From contig NZ_JH976537.1 in the NCBI RefSeq assembly GCF_000309385.1, positions 709,426 through 773,425 on the forward strand: a stretch of 64,000 nucleotides of DNA, in the 5' to 3' direction. The translations under genes and the position numbers were made by a program. Source of the stretch: Nodosilinea nodulosa PCC 7104. GTDB lineage: Bacteria > Cyanobacteriota > Cyanobacteriia > Phormidesmidales > Phormidesmidaceae. Position 1 is the stretch's first letter. Each line of letters starts with the position of its first letter. This document shows positions 8,285 to 15,888 of the stretch, in pieces. The notes below the pieces were generated by a model. It was not told the DNA's origin. It saw only the letters and a list, made by a program, of their open reading frames with translations, and made no database searches.

Positions 8285-8329
8285 CAGTACGCATGAACCA
8301 ATAATAATGCACCTGTACTGTTCTGGCAA
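8285..8329 (-). promoter_or_regulatory. Promoter with overlapping dyad upstream of parM-like gene
   Basis: Minus strand: -35 TTGCCA (8324-8329), 17-bp spacer, -10 TATTAT (8301-8306). The inverted repeat CAGTAC-GCAT (8285-8294) / ATGC-(4)-GTACTG (8307-8320) flanks the -10 box, the expected place for an autoregulatory operator, for instance for the RHH-like partner. Confidence 0.55.
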
Positions 8330-8470
8330 GGATATAGCATGGGTCAGCATTCCTTAAAGTTTTTGGGGTGTTTGGTGGGGCCGAGGGCGATCGCCCTACA
8401 GTCTCTAGTACATTCTCTTTCAATCAACCCTCTCTCTTTTGCCCTTTTGTTTTTGAGTGGAGGCTCTGGC

Positions 8471-8860
8471 ATGGACGGTTGCACGGTTACAGATCTAACG
8501 GTTCACAGTAAGCGCAACTGCCTTCAATTTGGCCCTGAGCAGATGGAGGCGCTACAGCGCACAGGGGTGTCGGTGTTGCTCGGAGTGGGTACAAACATCG
8601 TCAAAATTCGCTCGGGCTCCTTTGGCTACGGTACCGATACTCGGCACAATGAGCCGGTGGTGCTGCTCTGGATCTACGGCGGTAGGGTAATCAATCAAAA
8701 GACCAACGTGGCAGTGAGCGCCACCTGGGTTTCCCTCAACGGCTATGACGACGCCCTGGTAATGGAGGTCGTCGAACCGGCTACCCTCTGCGCCTTTTTC
8801 TTCGACACGTACTTAGACAACAGCGACGAAGAACTGATCCTCTCGGTCGTGCGGATTTAG
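8471..8860 (+). CDS. Orphan single-domain protein, paralogue of a fusion C terminus
   Basis: 129 residues; the ATG at 8471 is chosen because GGAGG lies 7 bases upstream, whereas an earlier ATG at 8339 has none. The whole protein aligns with residues ~605-728 of the next gene's product: shared LTVHSKRN/LAVHSRRN, VLLWIYGG, TWVSLNGYDD/TWSTLNGYAD, EPA-LCAFF-DT and LSVVRI/LSVIRL. No Cys pair, signal peptide or known enzymatic motif is visible; the pattern suggests a small all-beta fold. I do not know a named family. It sits 23 bp before the fusion gene and is probably co-transcribed with it. Confidence 0.8.
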   Translation: MDGCTVTDLTVHSKRNCLQFGPEQMEALQRTGVSVLLGVGTNIVKIRSGSFGYGTDTRHNEPVVLLWIYGGRVINQKTNVAVSATWVSLNGYDDALVMEVVEPATLCAFFFDTYLDNSDEELILSVVRI

Positions 8861-8883
8861 CGGAGCGGGTAGAGACATTCCCC

Positions 8884-11070
8884 ATGGCAACAAAACCTAT
8901 TCATCTGACTCGGGCTGTGGCGCTGCTGCTGGCAACGGCGGCAGCAGGTCCGATCGCGGCGGAGCGACTGCTGGCCCAAAGCCCTGCGCCGCCACCATCC
9001 CCTGCGCCAGTAGCTGCCCAGCTGCCGGCGGGTACGGTGCTGCGGATTGACGGTTCCAGCAGCATGCTGCTCACCAATAAAGACCAGCGCGATCGCTTTT
9101 TAAAGCGATTTCCCAGTGCCTCGGTGGAGCTTGGCAGCAGCCGCACCTACGAGGCTATCCAGGCCTTGATCAACGGAGATTTGGATATTGTGGCGGCGGG
9201 GAGGCCCCTGACCGCCGCCGAGCGCAGCCAGGGCCTGGTGGAGGTGCCCATCCAGCGCGAAAAAATTGCCATCGTCATCGGTTCCCAAAACCCCTTTGAC
9301 GGCACCCTCAGCTTTGAGCAGTTTGCCCATATGTTTCGCGGCGAAATTACCAACTGGGACGAGGTCGGCGGCCCCGCCAAACCCATTCGCATCGTCGATC
9401 GTCCTGACTTTAGCGACACCCGCCTGGCCCTGAGTCGATACACCGTTTTTGCCGATGATTCCTTTCGGATCGGGGCCACCGCCGACCCGGTTGCTGAGGA
9501 TGACACCGAGGCCGTCGTCGAGGCCCTGGGGGATGACGGGATTGGCTACGCCGTTGTCTCCCAGGTGCAGGGCCGCCGCGACGTACGTATTTTGGCTATG
9601 CACAAGACCCTGCCCAACGACCCCCGCTACCCCTACTCCCAGCCTCGCGCCTACGTCTACAACGCCCAAACCCCAACCCCGGCGGCGCTAGCTTTTATCG
9701 CCCTGCTCAAGCAGAAGCCAGATCCAGCGGCCTCCACGGCCAGCCCGACCGCCAGCCCATCGACCGCCAGCCCGTCGACTGCTAGCTCATCGACCGCTGC
9801 CGAAATTTCCCAGGCGACGCCCACGCCAGCGCCCGCCTCACCGGACGGGAATAGCGCTGGGCTAACCCCTGCGGCGGACGGGGCGGCAAAGTCGCCTCCG
9901 GCCAGACAGTTCCCCTGGTGGCTGCTGGGTATTCCCCTGCTGGGTGGGCTACTGTGGTGGCTGCTAAAAGAAGATCCCAAAACCCCGATCGCGGCACCCG
10001 TGCCTCCGCCTGCGGCGGCCGATCTCCCCAGCCGAATTATCCTCACCCCCCGCCACTGCCGCCTGGCCTACGCCTACTGGGAAGTAGCCGACCAGGCTCT
10101 GAGCGAAGCGCGCGCCTGGGGCGGGCGGGATCTGGTGCTGCGCCTGTTCGAGGTCGGCGATGGGCAGGACATGCCGGAACCCACCCAGAACGCCGATCCG
10201 GCCCGGCCTGGCGAGGCCGAACGCCATCTGCCCGATAGCCTTGAGCAATACGCGGTCAGCGAAGAGCAGTGCGATTTACACCTGCCCATTCCCCTGGACG
10301 ATCGCGACTACCAGGTTGAGCTGGGCTACGTGACGGACGACAACCGCTGGCTGTCCCTGGCCAAGTCGGCCCCAGTGCGCGTGCCCCCTTGCCCTGGGCC
10401 GGGGGAGGCGGCGCAAAATAGCTCCGGAGCGGCGATCGAAACAGTCCCCGTGGCCCAATACGACGTTTCCGCCGTGGGTTTTCAGCCGCCGCCTGCCCGC
10501 AGTCGGCCCGCCTACGGGGTGGAGGAGGCCGACGGCGATCGCGAGGATCTGGGCAATCTGTCTGAAGTAGGCGATGAGACTGCCGATGGCCCCTGGCCGT
10601 CCCTGGCGCGATCGGCCCCAATTTCCATGCCGGCTGGGGCCGTCTCCGTCGCGCCCCAGCCGGCGGCAACCGCCCCCTCCGGCACCTGCGCCATTGAAAC
10701 CCTAGCGGTACACAGCCGCCGCAACGCCGTCTCGCTGGGCGGCAGCCAAATGCAGTACCTGCAAGACCAGGTGGGAGCCAACTACAGCCTCGACCCTGGA
10801 TTCTATATTCTGCGGGTAAAAAGTGGAGCCTTTAACTACGGCGACAATACCCATCCCGGCGAACCCTGGGTGCTGCTGTGGATTTACGGCGGCCAAGTCT
10901 CTAACCTCAAAACTGGCGTGTGGGTAAACGGTACCTGGTCAACCCTCAACGGCTATGCCGATACCCTTTCCCTCGAGGTCGACGAACCAGCCCAGCTCTG
11001 CGCCTTTTTTATTGATACCTTTCCCGAAAACAATGCCAACGCCGTTACGTTATCGGTGATCAGACTGTAA
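8884..11070 (+). CDS. Secreted PstS-like/DUF4912/orphan-domain fusion, 728 aa
   Basis: In order: a signal peptide (residues 1-32, AVALLLATAAAGPIAAE), a PstS-type binding domain (~45-285; VLRIDGSSSM, AAGRPLTAAE, NPFDGTLSFEQFAHMF, GDDGIGYAVVSQV), a Ser/Thr/Ala-rich linker with repeated TASPS units, a membrane segment (FPWWLLGIPLLGGLLWWLL, ~340-358), a DUF4912-like domain (~385-500; RIILTPRHCRLAYAYWEV), a second linker, and a C-terminal domain matching the small protein just upstream. The phosphate-contacting SGT of PstS is SDT here, so ligand binding may differ. The single TM after the signal peptide would place the binding domain outside and DUF4912 plus the C-terminal domain inside, a receptor-like layout. 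Confidence 0.85.
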   Translation: MATKPIHLTRAVALLLATAAAGPIAAERLLAQSPAPPPSPAPVAAQLPAGTVLRIDGSSSMLLTNKDQRDRFLKRFPSASVELGSSRTYEAIQALINGDLDIVAAGRPLTAAERSQGLVEVPIQREKIAIVIGSQNPFDGTLSFEQFAHMFRGEITNWDEVGGPAKPIRIVDRPDFSDTRLALSRYTVFADDSFRIGATADPVAEDDTEAVVEALGDDGIGYAVVSQVQGRRDVRILAMHKTLPNDPRYPYSQPRAYVYNAQTPTPAALAFIALLKQKPDPAASTASPTASPSTASPSTASSSTAAEISQATPTPAPASPDGNSAGLTPAADGAAKSPPARQFPWWLLGIPLLGGLLWWLLKEDPKTPIAAPVPPPAAADLPSRIILTPRHCRLAYAYWEVADQALSEARAWGGRDLVLRLFEVGDGQDMPEPTQNADPARPGEAERHLPDSLEQYAVSEEQCDLHLPIPLDDRDYQVELGYVTDDNRWLSLAKSAPVRVPPCPGPGEAAQNSSGAAIETVPVAQYDVSAVGFQPPPARSRPAYGVEEADGDREDLGNLSEVGDETADGPWPSLARSAPISMPAGAVSVAPQPAATAPSGTCAIETLAVHSRRNAVSLGGSQMQYLQDQVGANYSLDPGFYILRVKSGAFNYGDNTHPGEPWVLLWIYGGQVSNLKTGVWVNGTWSTLNGYADTLSLEVDEPAQLCAFFIDTFPENNANAVTLSVIRL

Positions 11071-11300
11071 GCATTGGATCCTGATTAGATTTTGATCAGC
11101 TGGCAGTGGCAATCTGAATTCAAGGCTAGGCCCGGCCTTTGGGGATCATCAAAAACCACTGTCGTGTTGCAGGCGTGTTGCAGGTCACATTCCATCACAA
11201 TCTTTCCTGATCCCCCTTGTCAAGCGGTACCCTCAGGCTCACACTATAAATGTGAAGAAGGTCAAAGCGGCCAGTTTGTGGGGCTTATCGAGGGAAACTT

Positions 11301-12590
11301 GTGAAATCAGTTCTGGCTATAATCTTAGGCGGCGGTGCTGGCACTCGTCTCTATCCACTGACCAAATTTCGGGCTAAGCCAGCGGTTTCCTTAGCGGGCA
11401 AATATCGCCTAATCGATATTCCCGTCAGTAACTGCATCAACTCAGAAATTAACAAAATCTATGTGCTAACCCAGTTCAACTCCGCTTCGTTGAACCGGCA
11501 CATCGGTCGCGCCTACCAGTTTTCGCAGTTTACCGAAGGCTTTGTGGAAGTGCTGGCGGCCCAGCAGACCCCCGAAAGCCCCAGCTGGTTTCAGGGTACC
11601 GCCGACGCCGTGCGCAAGTACCTGTGGCTGTTTGATTCCTGGAACGTGGAAGACTTCATCATTCTGTCCGGGGATCACCTCTACCGGATGGACTACAGCC
11701 TGTTTGTAAAGCGCCACCGGGCAACCAACGCCGACATCACCCTGTCGGTGGTGCCCATTGGCTATAAGCAGGCCTCTGACTTCGGCCTGATGAAGGTGGA
11801 CGGCACTGGTCGCGTTGTTGACTTTAGCGAAAAGCCCAAGGGCGAAGCCCTAGAGCAGATGAAGGTCGATACCACCTCCCTGGGCCTGAGTCCAGAGCAG
11901 GCTAAAGAGAAGCCTTTTATTGCTTCGATGGGCATCTATGTATTTAAAAAGCAGGTGCTGATCGACCTGCTGCGCAAGAACCTCGACCAAACTGACTTTG
12001 GCAAAGAGATCATTCCCGCCTCTTCTCGCGACTACAACGTCCAGGCCTATCTCTTCGACGGCTACTGGGAGGATATCGGTACCATTGAGGCCTTCTATGA
12101 GGCCAACCTGGCCCTAACCCAGCAGCCTTACCCGGACTTCAGCTTCTACCACGAAGACGCGCCGATTTATACCCGTGCTCGCTATCTGCCGCCCAACAAG
12201 CTGCAAGACTGCCAGGTCACCCAGTCGAGCATTACCGAGGGCTGCATTCTCAAAAACTGCCGCATTCATCACTCGGTGGTGGGACTGCGGCAGCGCATCA
12301 ACGCCAACTGCGTCATTGAAGACTCGCTGCTGATGGGGGCCGACTACTACGAACCGCTTTCGGAGAGCAGTCAGCATCTAACTCGGGGCAAGATTCCCAT
12401 GGGCATTGGCGAAGGCTCAATCATTCGCCGCGCCATCATCGACAAAAATGCCCGCATTGGCCGCAATGTGCAGATTGTCAATAAAGACAATGTGCAGGAG
12501 GCCGAGCGTGAAGATCTGGGCTTCTACATTCGCAGCGGCATTGTAGTGGTGTTGAAAAACGCGGTGATTCCCGACGGCATGATCATCTAG
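11301..12590 (+). CDS. glgC: Glucose-1-phosphate adenylyltransferase
   Basis: Makes ADP-glucose from glucose-1-phosphate and ATP, the committed step of glycogen synthesis. 429 residues starting at a GTG with a GAGGG site upstream. The N terminus [20 protein letters not shown] is the nucleotide-binding loop; FRAKPAV, the [10 protein letters not shown] metal/nucleotide motif (~residue 120), [28 protein letters not shown] and the C-terminal beta-helix with NARIGRNV and the ending GMII are all typical of cyanobacterial/plant-type enzymes activated by 3-phosphoglycerate. No abnormality seen. Confidence 0.98.
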   Translation: MKSVLAIILGGGAGTRLYPLTKFRAKPAVSLAGKYRLIDIPVSNCINSEINKIYVLTQFNSASLNRHIGRAYQFSQFTEGFVEVLAAQQTPESPSWFQGTADAVRKYLWLFDSWNVEDFIILSGDHLYRMDYSLFVKRHRATNADITLSVVPIGYKQASDFGLMKVDGTGRVVDFSEKPKGEALEQMKVDTTSLGLSPEQAKEKPFIASMGIYVFKKQVLIDLLRKNLDQTDFGKEIIPASSRDYNVQAYLFDGYWEDIGTIEAFYEANLALTQQPYPDFSFYHEDAPIYTRARYLPPNKLQDCQVTQSSITEGCILKNCRIHHSVVGLRQRINANCVIEDSLLMGADYYEPLSESSQHLTRGKIPMGIGEGSIIRRAIIDKNARIGRNVQIVNKDNVQEAEREDLGFYIRSGIVVVLKNAVIPDGMII

Positions 12591-12643
12591 CGTCCAATTT
12601 TGGGTGACGGTAGGTTTCGGTGGGGGCAGGCGGTTCGGCGAAC

Positions 12644-13177
12644 ATGGGCGGCGACGCTGCACCTTTGCTGCTGCTGGTGGGTATCCCTGGCAGTGGTAAA
12701 TCCACCTGGGCCAGGGAGTTTGTCGCAGCCCACCCCCGCTACCGCACTGTGTCTACGGATGCCATTCGCGCCGAGCTTTACGGGAACGAAGCCGTTCAGG
12801 GTGACTGGCGGCAGATCTGGCGTCGGGTGATGACCCAGTGGCGGCAGGGGGTTGAGGCCATAGGGCGGGGGAATCTGGAGGGTGTTATCTACGACGCCAC
12901 CAACGCGCGGCGACGACAGCGGCGAGCGGCGATCGCCGCCGCCCGCCAGATCGGCTTTACCCCTATCACCGTAGTTTGGTTCGATCTGCCTCTGAGTTTG
13001 GCGCTAGAGCGCAACGGCAGGCGATCGCGCCAGGTGCCCATGGCCATCGTTGCCGCTATGCACCGCCAGCTCCAGGGGGCACCGCCATCGACGGGGGAGG
13101 GGGTAGAGCAAGTTCTGGTTTTGCCGACAGATTCGTATCCTAAATCACTATCTCGATCCTCCGACCCGCTACGCTAA
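12644..13177 (+). CDS. P-loop kinase-like protein
   Basis: A ~177-residue single-domain P-loop protein. Walker A GIPGSGKSTWAREF follows immediately after a hydrophobic strand (LLLLVG); VSTDAIRAELYG and VIYDATNARRRQR are the second and third motifs of the polynucleotide-kinase/YlxR-like predicted kinase group, and VWFDLPLSLALERN is the LID-proximal strand with the Arg-rich NGRRSRQVP. The ATG at 12644 is taken; a GTG at 12620 would add eight poorly conserved residues. Substrate unknown; RNA or nucleotide 5'-OH phosphorylation is the family's usual chemistry. It starts 53 bp after glgC. Confidence 0.75.
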   Translation: MGGDAAPLLLLVGIPGSGKSTWAREFVAAHPRYRTVSTDAIRAELYGNEAVQGDWRQIWRRVMTQWRQGVEAIGRGNLEGVIYDATNARRRQRRAAIAAARQIGFTPITVVWFDLPLSLALERNGRRSRQVPMAIVAAMHRQLQGAPPSTGEGVEQVLVLPTDSYPKSLSRSSDPLR

Positions 13178-13254
13178 TGCCGGGGGATCGCGGTGGTGTC
13201 TGGGTTTTATCGCTCCGGGGTTCACCCTGCATCTAGCCTCTATCGGATTTGCCC

Positions 13255-14985
13255 ATGAACGCCCGTGCCGTCGCCGCCGTCAGCCTTTGTTTGCTGCTGT
13301 TTACCGGGTGCCGCCCGGCCCCAGCTCCGCCCCAGACCGAAGCCGGAACTGAGACCCCCGCCGCCGCGGCCAGCGACACCCTGCGGCTGCTCTACTGGCA
13401 AGCCCCCACCATTCTCAACCCCCACTTTTCGAGCGGCTTCAAAGATTCTGAAGCCAGCCGCATTACCCTCGAACCCCTGGCCAGCTTTGATGCCGAGGGC
13501 AATATGGTGCTGTTTTTGGCGGCAGAAGAACCCACCCTTGACAACGGCGGCGTGGCCGCCGACGGCACCGCCGTGACCTGGAAGCTGAAGCCAGGGCTGA
13601 AATGGTCGGACGGTGAGCCTTTCACCGCCGAGGATGTGGCCTTTACCTACGAATTTCTCGTCAACCCCGAGGTAGCCACGGTCAACGCTGGCACCTACAC
13701 CACCGTTAAGGGCGTAGAAGCCATCGACGATACCACTGTCCGCATCACCTTTAAGCAGCCAAACCCAGCCTGGTACCTGGTCTTTACGGGCACCGAGGGC
13801 ATGGTGCTGCCCAAGCACATGTTTGCGGCCTACAACGGTGCCAACGGCCGCGAAGCTCCGGCCAACACCATGCCCGTGGGCACTGGCCCCTACCGGGTCA
13901 CGAGCTTTACCCCCGGCGATGTGATTATTTTCGAGGCCAATCCCAACTACCGCGACGCCGATCGGCTTGCCTTTAGCCGCATAGAGCTAAAGGGCGGTGG
14001 CGACGCCACCTCGGCGGCGCGGGCGGTGCTGCAAACCGGCGATGTGGACTATGCCAACAACCTCCAGGTCGAGGCGGCTGTTCTAAAGCAGCTGCAAGCG
14101 GCTGGGCAGGGGCAGGTGGTCACCAATTTTGGCTCCCTGGTCGAGCGAATTATCTTCAACTTTAGCGATCCCAACCAGGCCACGGCCAGTGGCGAAACCT
14201 CTAGCGTCGAGTTTCCCCATCCGTTCTTTAGCGATCCCCAGGTGCGCCAGGCGATCGGTCTGGCGATCGATCGCGACACCATTGCCGCTCAGCTCTACGG
14301 CCCCACCGGCCAGCCCACAGCCAATTTTCTGGTCGCCCCCTCCCCCTTTGCCTCCAAAAATACCAGCTATGACTATGATCCCGAAGCTGCCGCCGCGCTG
14401 CTCGATCGGGCGGGCTGGGTTGACAGCAACGGCAATGGCACTCGTGATAAGGACGGTCAGGAGATGGAAGTCGTCTTTCAAACCTCGGTGAATCCGGTGC
14501 GCCAAAAGACCCAGGAAATTGTCAAGCAGTCCCTGGAGCAGCTCGGTATCGGCGTGCAGCTAAAAAGTATTGACGCCAGCGTCTACTTTTCAGGGGATCC
14601 GTCCAGCCGCGAAACCCTGGAGCGCTTCTCCGCTGACCTGCAAATGTTTGCCACCGGCAATACCAACCCCGACCCCGGCTCGTACATGCAGACCTACACC
14701 TGCGACGAAATCGCCCAAAAGGCCAACAACTGGTCTAAAAGCAACTATGCTCGCTACTGCAATCCGGCATACGACGCCCTTTGGCAGCAGGCAGCAAAAG
14801 AGCTAGACCCCAAGGCCCGCGAAGCCCTGTTTATTAAAATGAACGATCTATTGATCAAAGACACCGCCGTACTGCCCATCGTCCACCGTGCGGATGTCTC
14901 CGGCGTCAGCAACCGCCTCACCGGTATCAGCCTTACTCCCTGGGACCTTACCACCTGGAACATCGCTGACTGGCGCAGACCGTGA
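13255..14985 (+). CDS. Oligopeptide-type ABC transporter substrate-binding lipoprotein
   Basis: 576 residues with a lipoprotein signal (VSLCLLLFTGCRPAP; lipobox LFTGC, the Cys at ~residue 19) followed by a Pro/Glu linker and a family-5 solute-binding protein (SBP_bac_5) fold: LRLLYWQAPTILNPHFSSG, LKWSDGEPFTAEDVAFTYEF, VGTGPYRVTSF, DPQVRQAIGLAIDRD and a C-terminal DLTTWNIADWR. Such proteins deliver di- or oligopeptides (or other small solutes) to an ABC importer. No permease or ATPase gene is next to it, so it may work with a transporter encoded elsewhere. The ATG is used rather than the TTG six bases earlier. Confidence 0.9.
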   Translation: MNARAVAAVSLCLLLFTGCRPAPAPPQTEAGTETPAAAASDTLRLLYWQAPTILNPHFSSGFKDSEASRITLEPLASFDAEGNMVLFLAAEEPTLDNGGVAADGTAVTWKLKPGLKWSDGEPFTAEDVAFTYEFLVNPEVATVNAGTYTTVKGVEAIDDTTVRITFKQPNPAWYLVFTGTEGMVLPKHMFAAYNGANGREAPANTMPVGTGPYRVTSFTPGDVIIFEANPNYRDADRLAFSRIELKGGGDATSAARAVLQTGDVDYANNLQVEAAVLKQLQAAGQGQVVTNFGSLVERIIFNFSDPNQATASGETSSVEFPHPFFSDPQVRQAIGLAIDRDTIAAQLYGPTGQPTANFLVAPSPFASKNTSYDYDPEAAAALLDRAGWVDSNGNGTRDKDGQEMEVVFQTSVNPVRQKTQEIVKQSLEQLGIGVQLKSIDASVYFSGDPSSRETLERFSADLQMFATGNTNPDPGSYMQTYTCDEIAQKANNWSKSNYARYCNPAYDALWQQAAKELDPKAREALFIKMNDLLIKDTAVLPIVHRADVSGVSNRLTGISLTPWDLTTWNIADWRRP

Positions 14986-14991
14986 GGGGTA

Positions 14992-15186
14992 ATGGAGTGA
15001 TGGGGTGATGGGGTGATGGGGTAGGTAGAATGCAAAATTAAAACAGCAAACCTTTGAACTCTCCACTCCCTCACTTTCCTACTCCCCCACTCCCCCACCT
15101 TCCCGACCTTCCCCATCTCCCCTCCCCGTAACTCCCTCACCTTCCCCATCTCCCTCACTCCCCTACCCCATCTCTCCCCCACTCCC
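14992..15186. repeat. Composite purine/pyrimidine repeat tract
   Basis: A G-rich half (GATGGGGT repeated, 14992-15024) is followed by a long C/T-rich half (CTCCCCCAC and CTTCCCCATCT units, 15059-15186). The halves are roughly complementary, so the transcript could fold. The same composite appears at 48603-48700 and 58733-58930. Confidence 0.7.
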
Positions 15187-15187
15187 T

Positions 15188-15475
15188 ATGCCCGAAATCC
15201 GCTTCCAAATCCAATGGCCCGACGGTAGCCAAGACACCTGCTACTCCCCGTCCCTGGTGGTAAAAGACTACTTTGAACCCGCCACCGCCTATTCCCTGGC
15301 CGATTTTGTGGAGCGATCGCGCACTGCCCTGACCATTGCCAGCGATCGCGTGCAGGCGAAGTACGGCATGCCCTGCGGCCTGGCCCTGGGGCAGCTGCGC
15401 CAGATCGAAGCCACTGCCAGCCGCTATGACCAATTGCCCGGCCCCACGGTGACGGTACTCCAGTTTTTGGAATAG
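15188..15475 (+). CDS. MSMEG_0570-family nitrogen-starvation response protein
   Basis: A 95-residue soluble protein starting MPEIRFQIQWPDG, with CYSPSLVVKDYFEP, SLADFVERSRTALTIASDRVQAKYG (in two pieces) and a final VTVLQFLE. This is the pattern I associate with the small MSMEG_0570 family (TIGR04042), named for a mycobacterial protein raised under nitrogen starvation; its biochemical role is not known to me. In other bacteria it sits with a cluster of biosynthetic enzymes, but here no such cluster is seen. The composite repeat tract ends two bases before the ATG, so no normal ribosome-binding site is visible. Confidence 0.75.
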   Translation: MPEIRFQIQWPDGSQDTCYSPSLVVKDYFEPATAYSLADFVERSRTALTIASDRVQAKYGMPCGLALGQLRQIEATASRYDQLPGPTVTVLQFLE

Positions 15476-15552
15476 CTCGCGGATAAAAGAAATTTTTGGG
15501 GCTGTTTGACAAAAACACCCCCAAGCCGCAATATAGAGATCGCCCAATTCAT

Positions 15553-15626
15553 GGGCCTGTAGTTCAATTGGTTAGAGCACCGCCCTGTCACGGCGGAAGT
15601 TGCGGGTTCGAATCCCGTCAGGCCCG
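15553..15626 (+). tRNA. tRNA-Asp(GTC)
   Basis: Cloverleaf of 74 nt: acceptor GGGCCTG/CAGGCCC, D arm with GTTCAATTGGTTAGAGC, anticodon stem CCGCC/GGCGG with loop CTGTCAC giving anticodon GTC at 15587-15589, T arm GCGGG-TTCGAAT-CCCGT, discriminator G. CCA is not encoded. A partial second copy follows. Confidence 0.97.
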
Positions 15627-15642
15627 TTTTAGTTAAAAGCAT

Positions 15643-15722
15643 CCGCAACTTCCGCCGTTTCGGCGATCGTTGCGGGTATGGGCATAGCCCAGGCTGCGCC
15701 TACGAATCCCGTCAGGCCCGTT
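15643..15722 (+). repeat. Partial, rearranged copy of the tRNA-Asp 3' half
   Basis: 20 bp at 15703-15722 repeat the tRNA 3' end (15609-15628) exactly. CGGCGATCGTTGCGGGT (15661-15677) repeats 15591-15607 with three mismatches. A 23-bp insert with a GGGCATAGCCC hairpin separates the two. CCGCAACTTCCGCCG (15643-15657) is the inverted copy of tRNA bases 15591-15605. The set looks like the trace of a recombination event at the tRNA. Confidence 0.8.
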
Positions 15723-15734
15723 CAAATTCATAGA

Positions 15735-15778
15735 AAGTATGGGGGTGTGAAAGTAGCATTCACACCCCCATACTTTTT
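15735..15778 (+). terminator. Intrinsic terminator after tRNA-Asp
   Basis: AAGTATGGGGGTGTGAA (15735-15751) pairs perfectly with TTCACACCCCCATACTT (15759-15775), a 17-bp stem with a 7-nt loop that runs into a T5 tract on the plus strand. Confidence 0.85.
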
Positions 15779-15862
15779 AGGTTGAGGCTAGGCGGTCATT
15801 TCAGAGCCGGGGAGTTAGACTAATTAAAAGCCTGTCCGGTATCTGGGGATACTGGCCCTGGG

Positions 15863-15868
15863 TATAAT
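15863..15868 (+). promoter_or_regulatory. Candidate -10 box of ftsH
   Basis: TATAAT lies 20 bp before the ftsH ATG, preceded by TGGG. No good -35 is seen at the right distance, so this is a tentative -10-driven promoter with a very short leader. Confidence 0.3.
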
Positions 15869-15888
15869 CTCGCCGAGTTAAACCGTCT

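Noticed and set aside
8339..8470. Upstream start at 8339 for the orphan-domain gene
   Set aside because: No ribosome-binding site and the extra residues do not align with the paralogue; ATG 8471 has GGAGG.
8884..11070. Ordinary PstS of a phosphate ABC transporter
   Set aside because: SGT is SDT, there are extra DUF4912 and C-terminal domains, a membrane helix follows the binding domain, and no pst genes are near.
15721..15780. Second tRNA gene after tRNA-Asp
   Set aside because: Only the 3' half is repeated and it is interrupted by a 23-bp insert; no cloverleaf can form.
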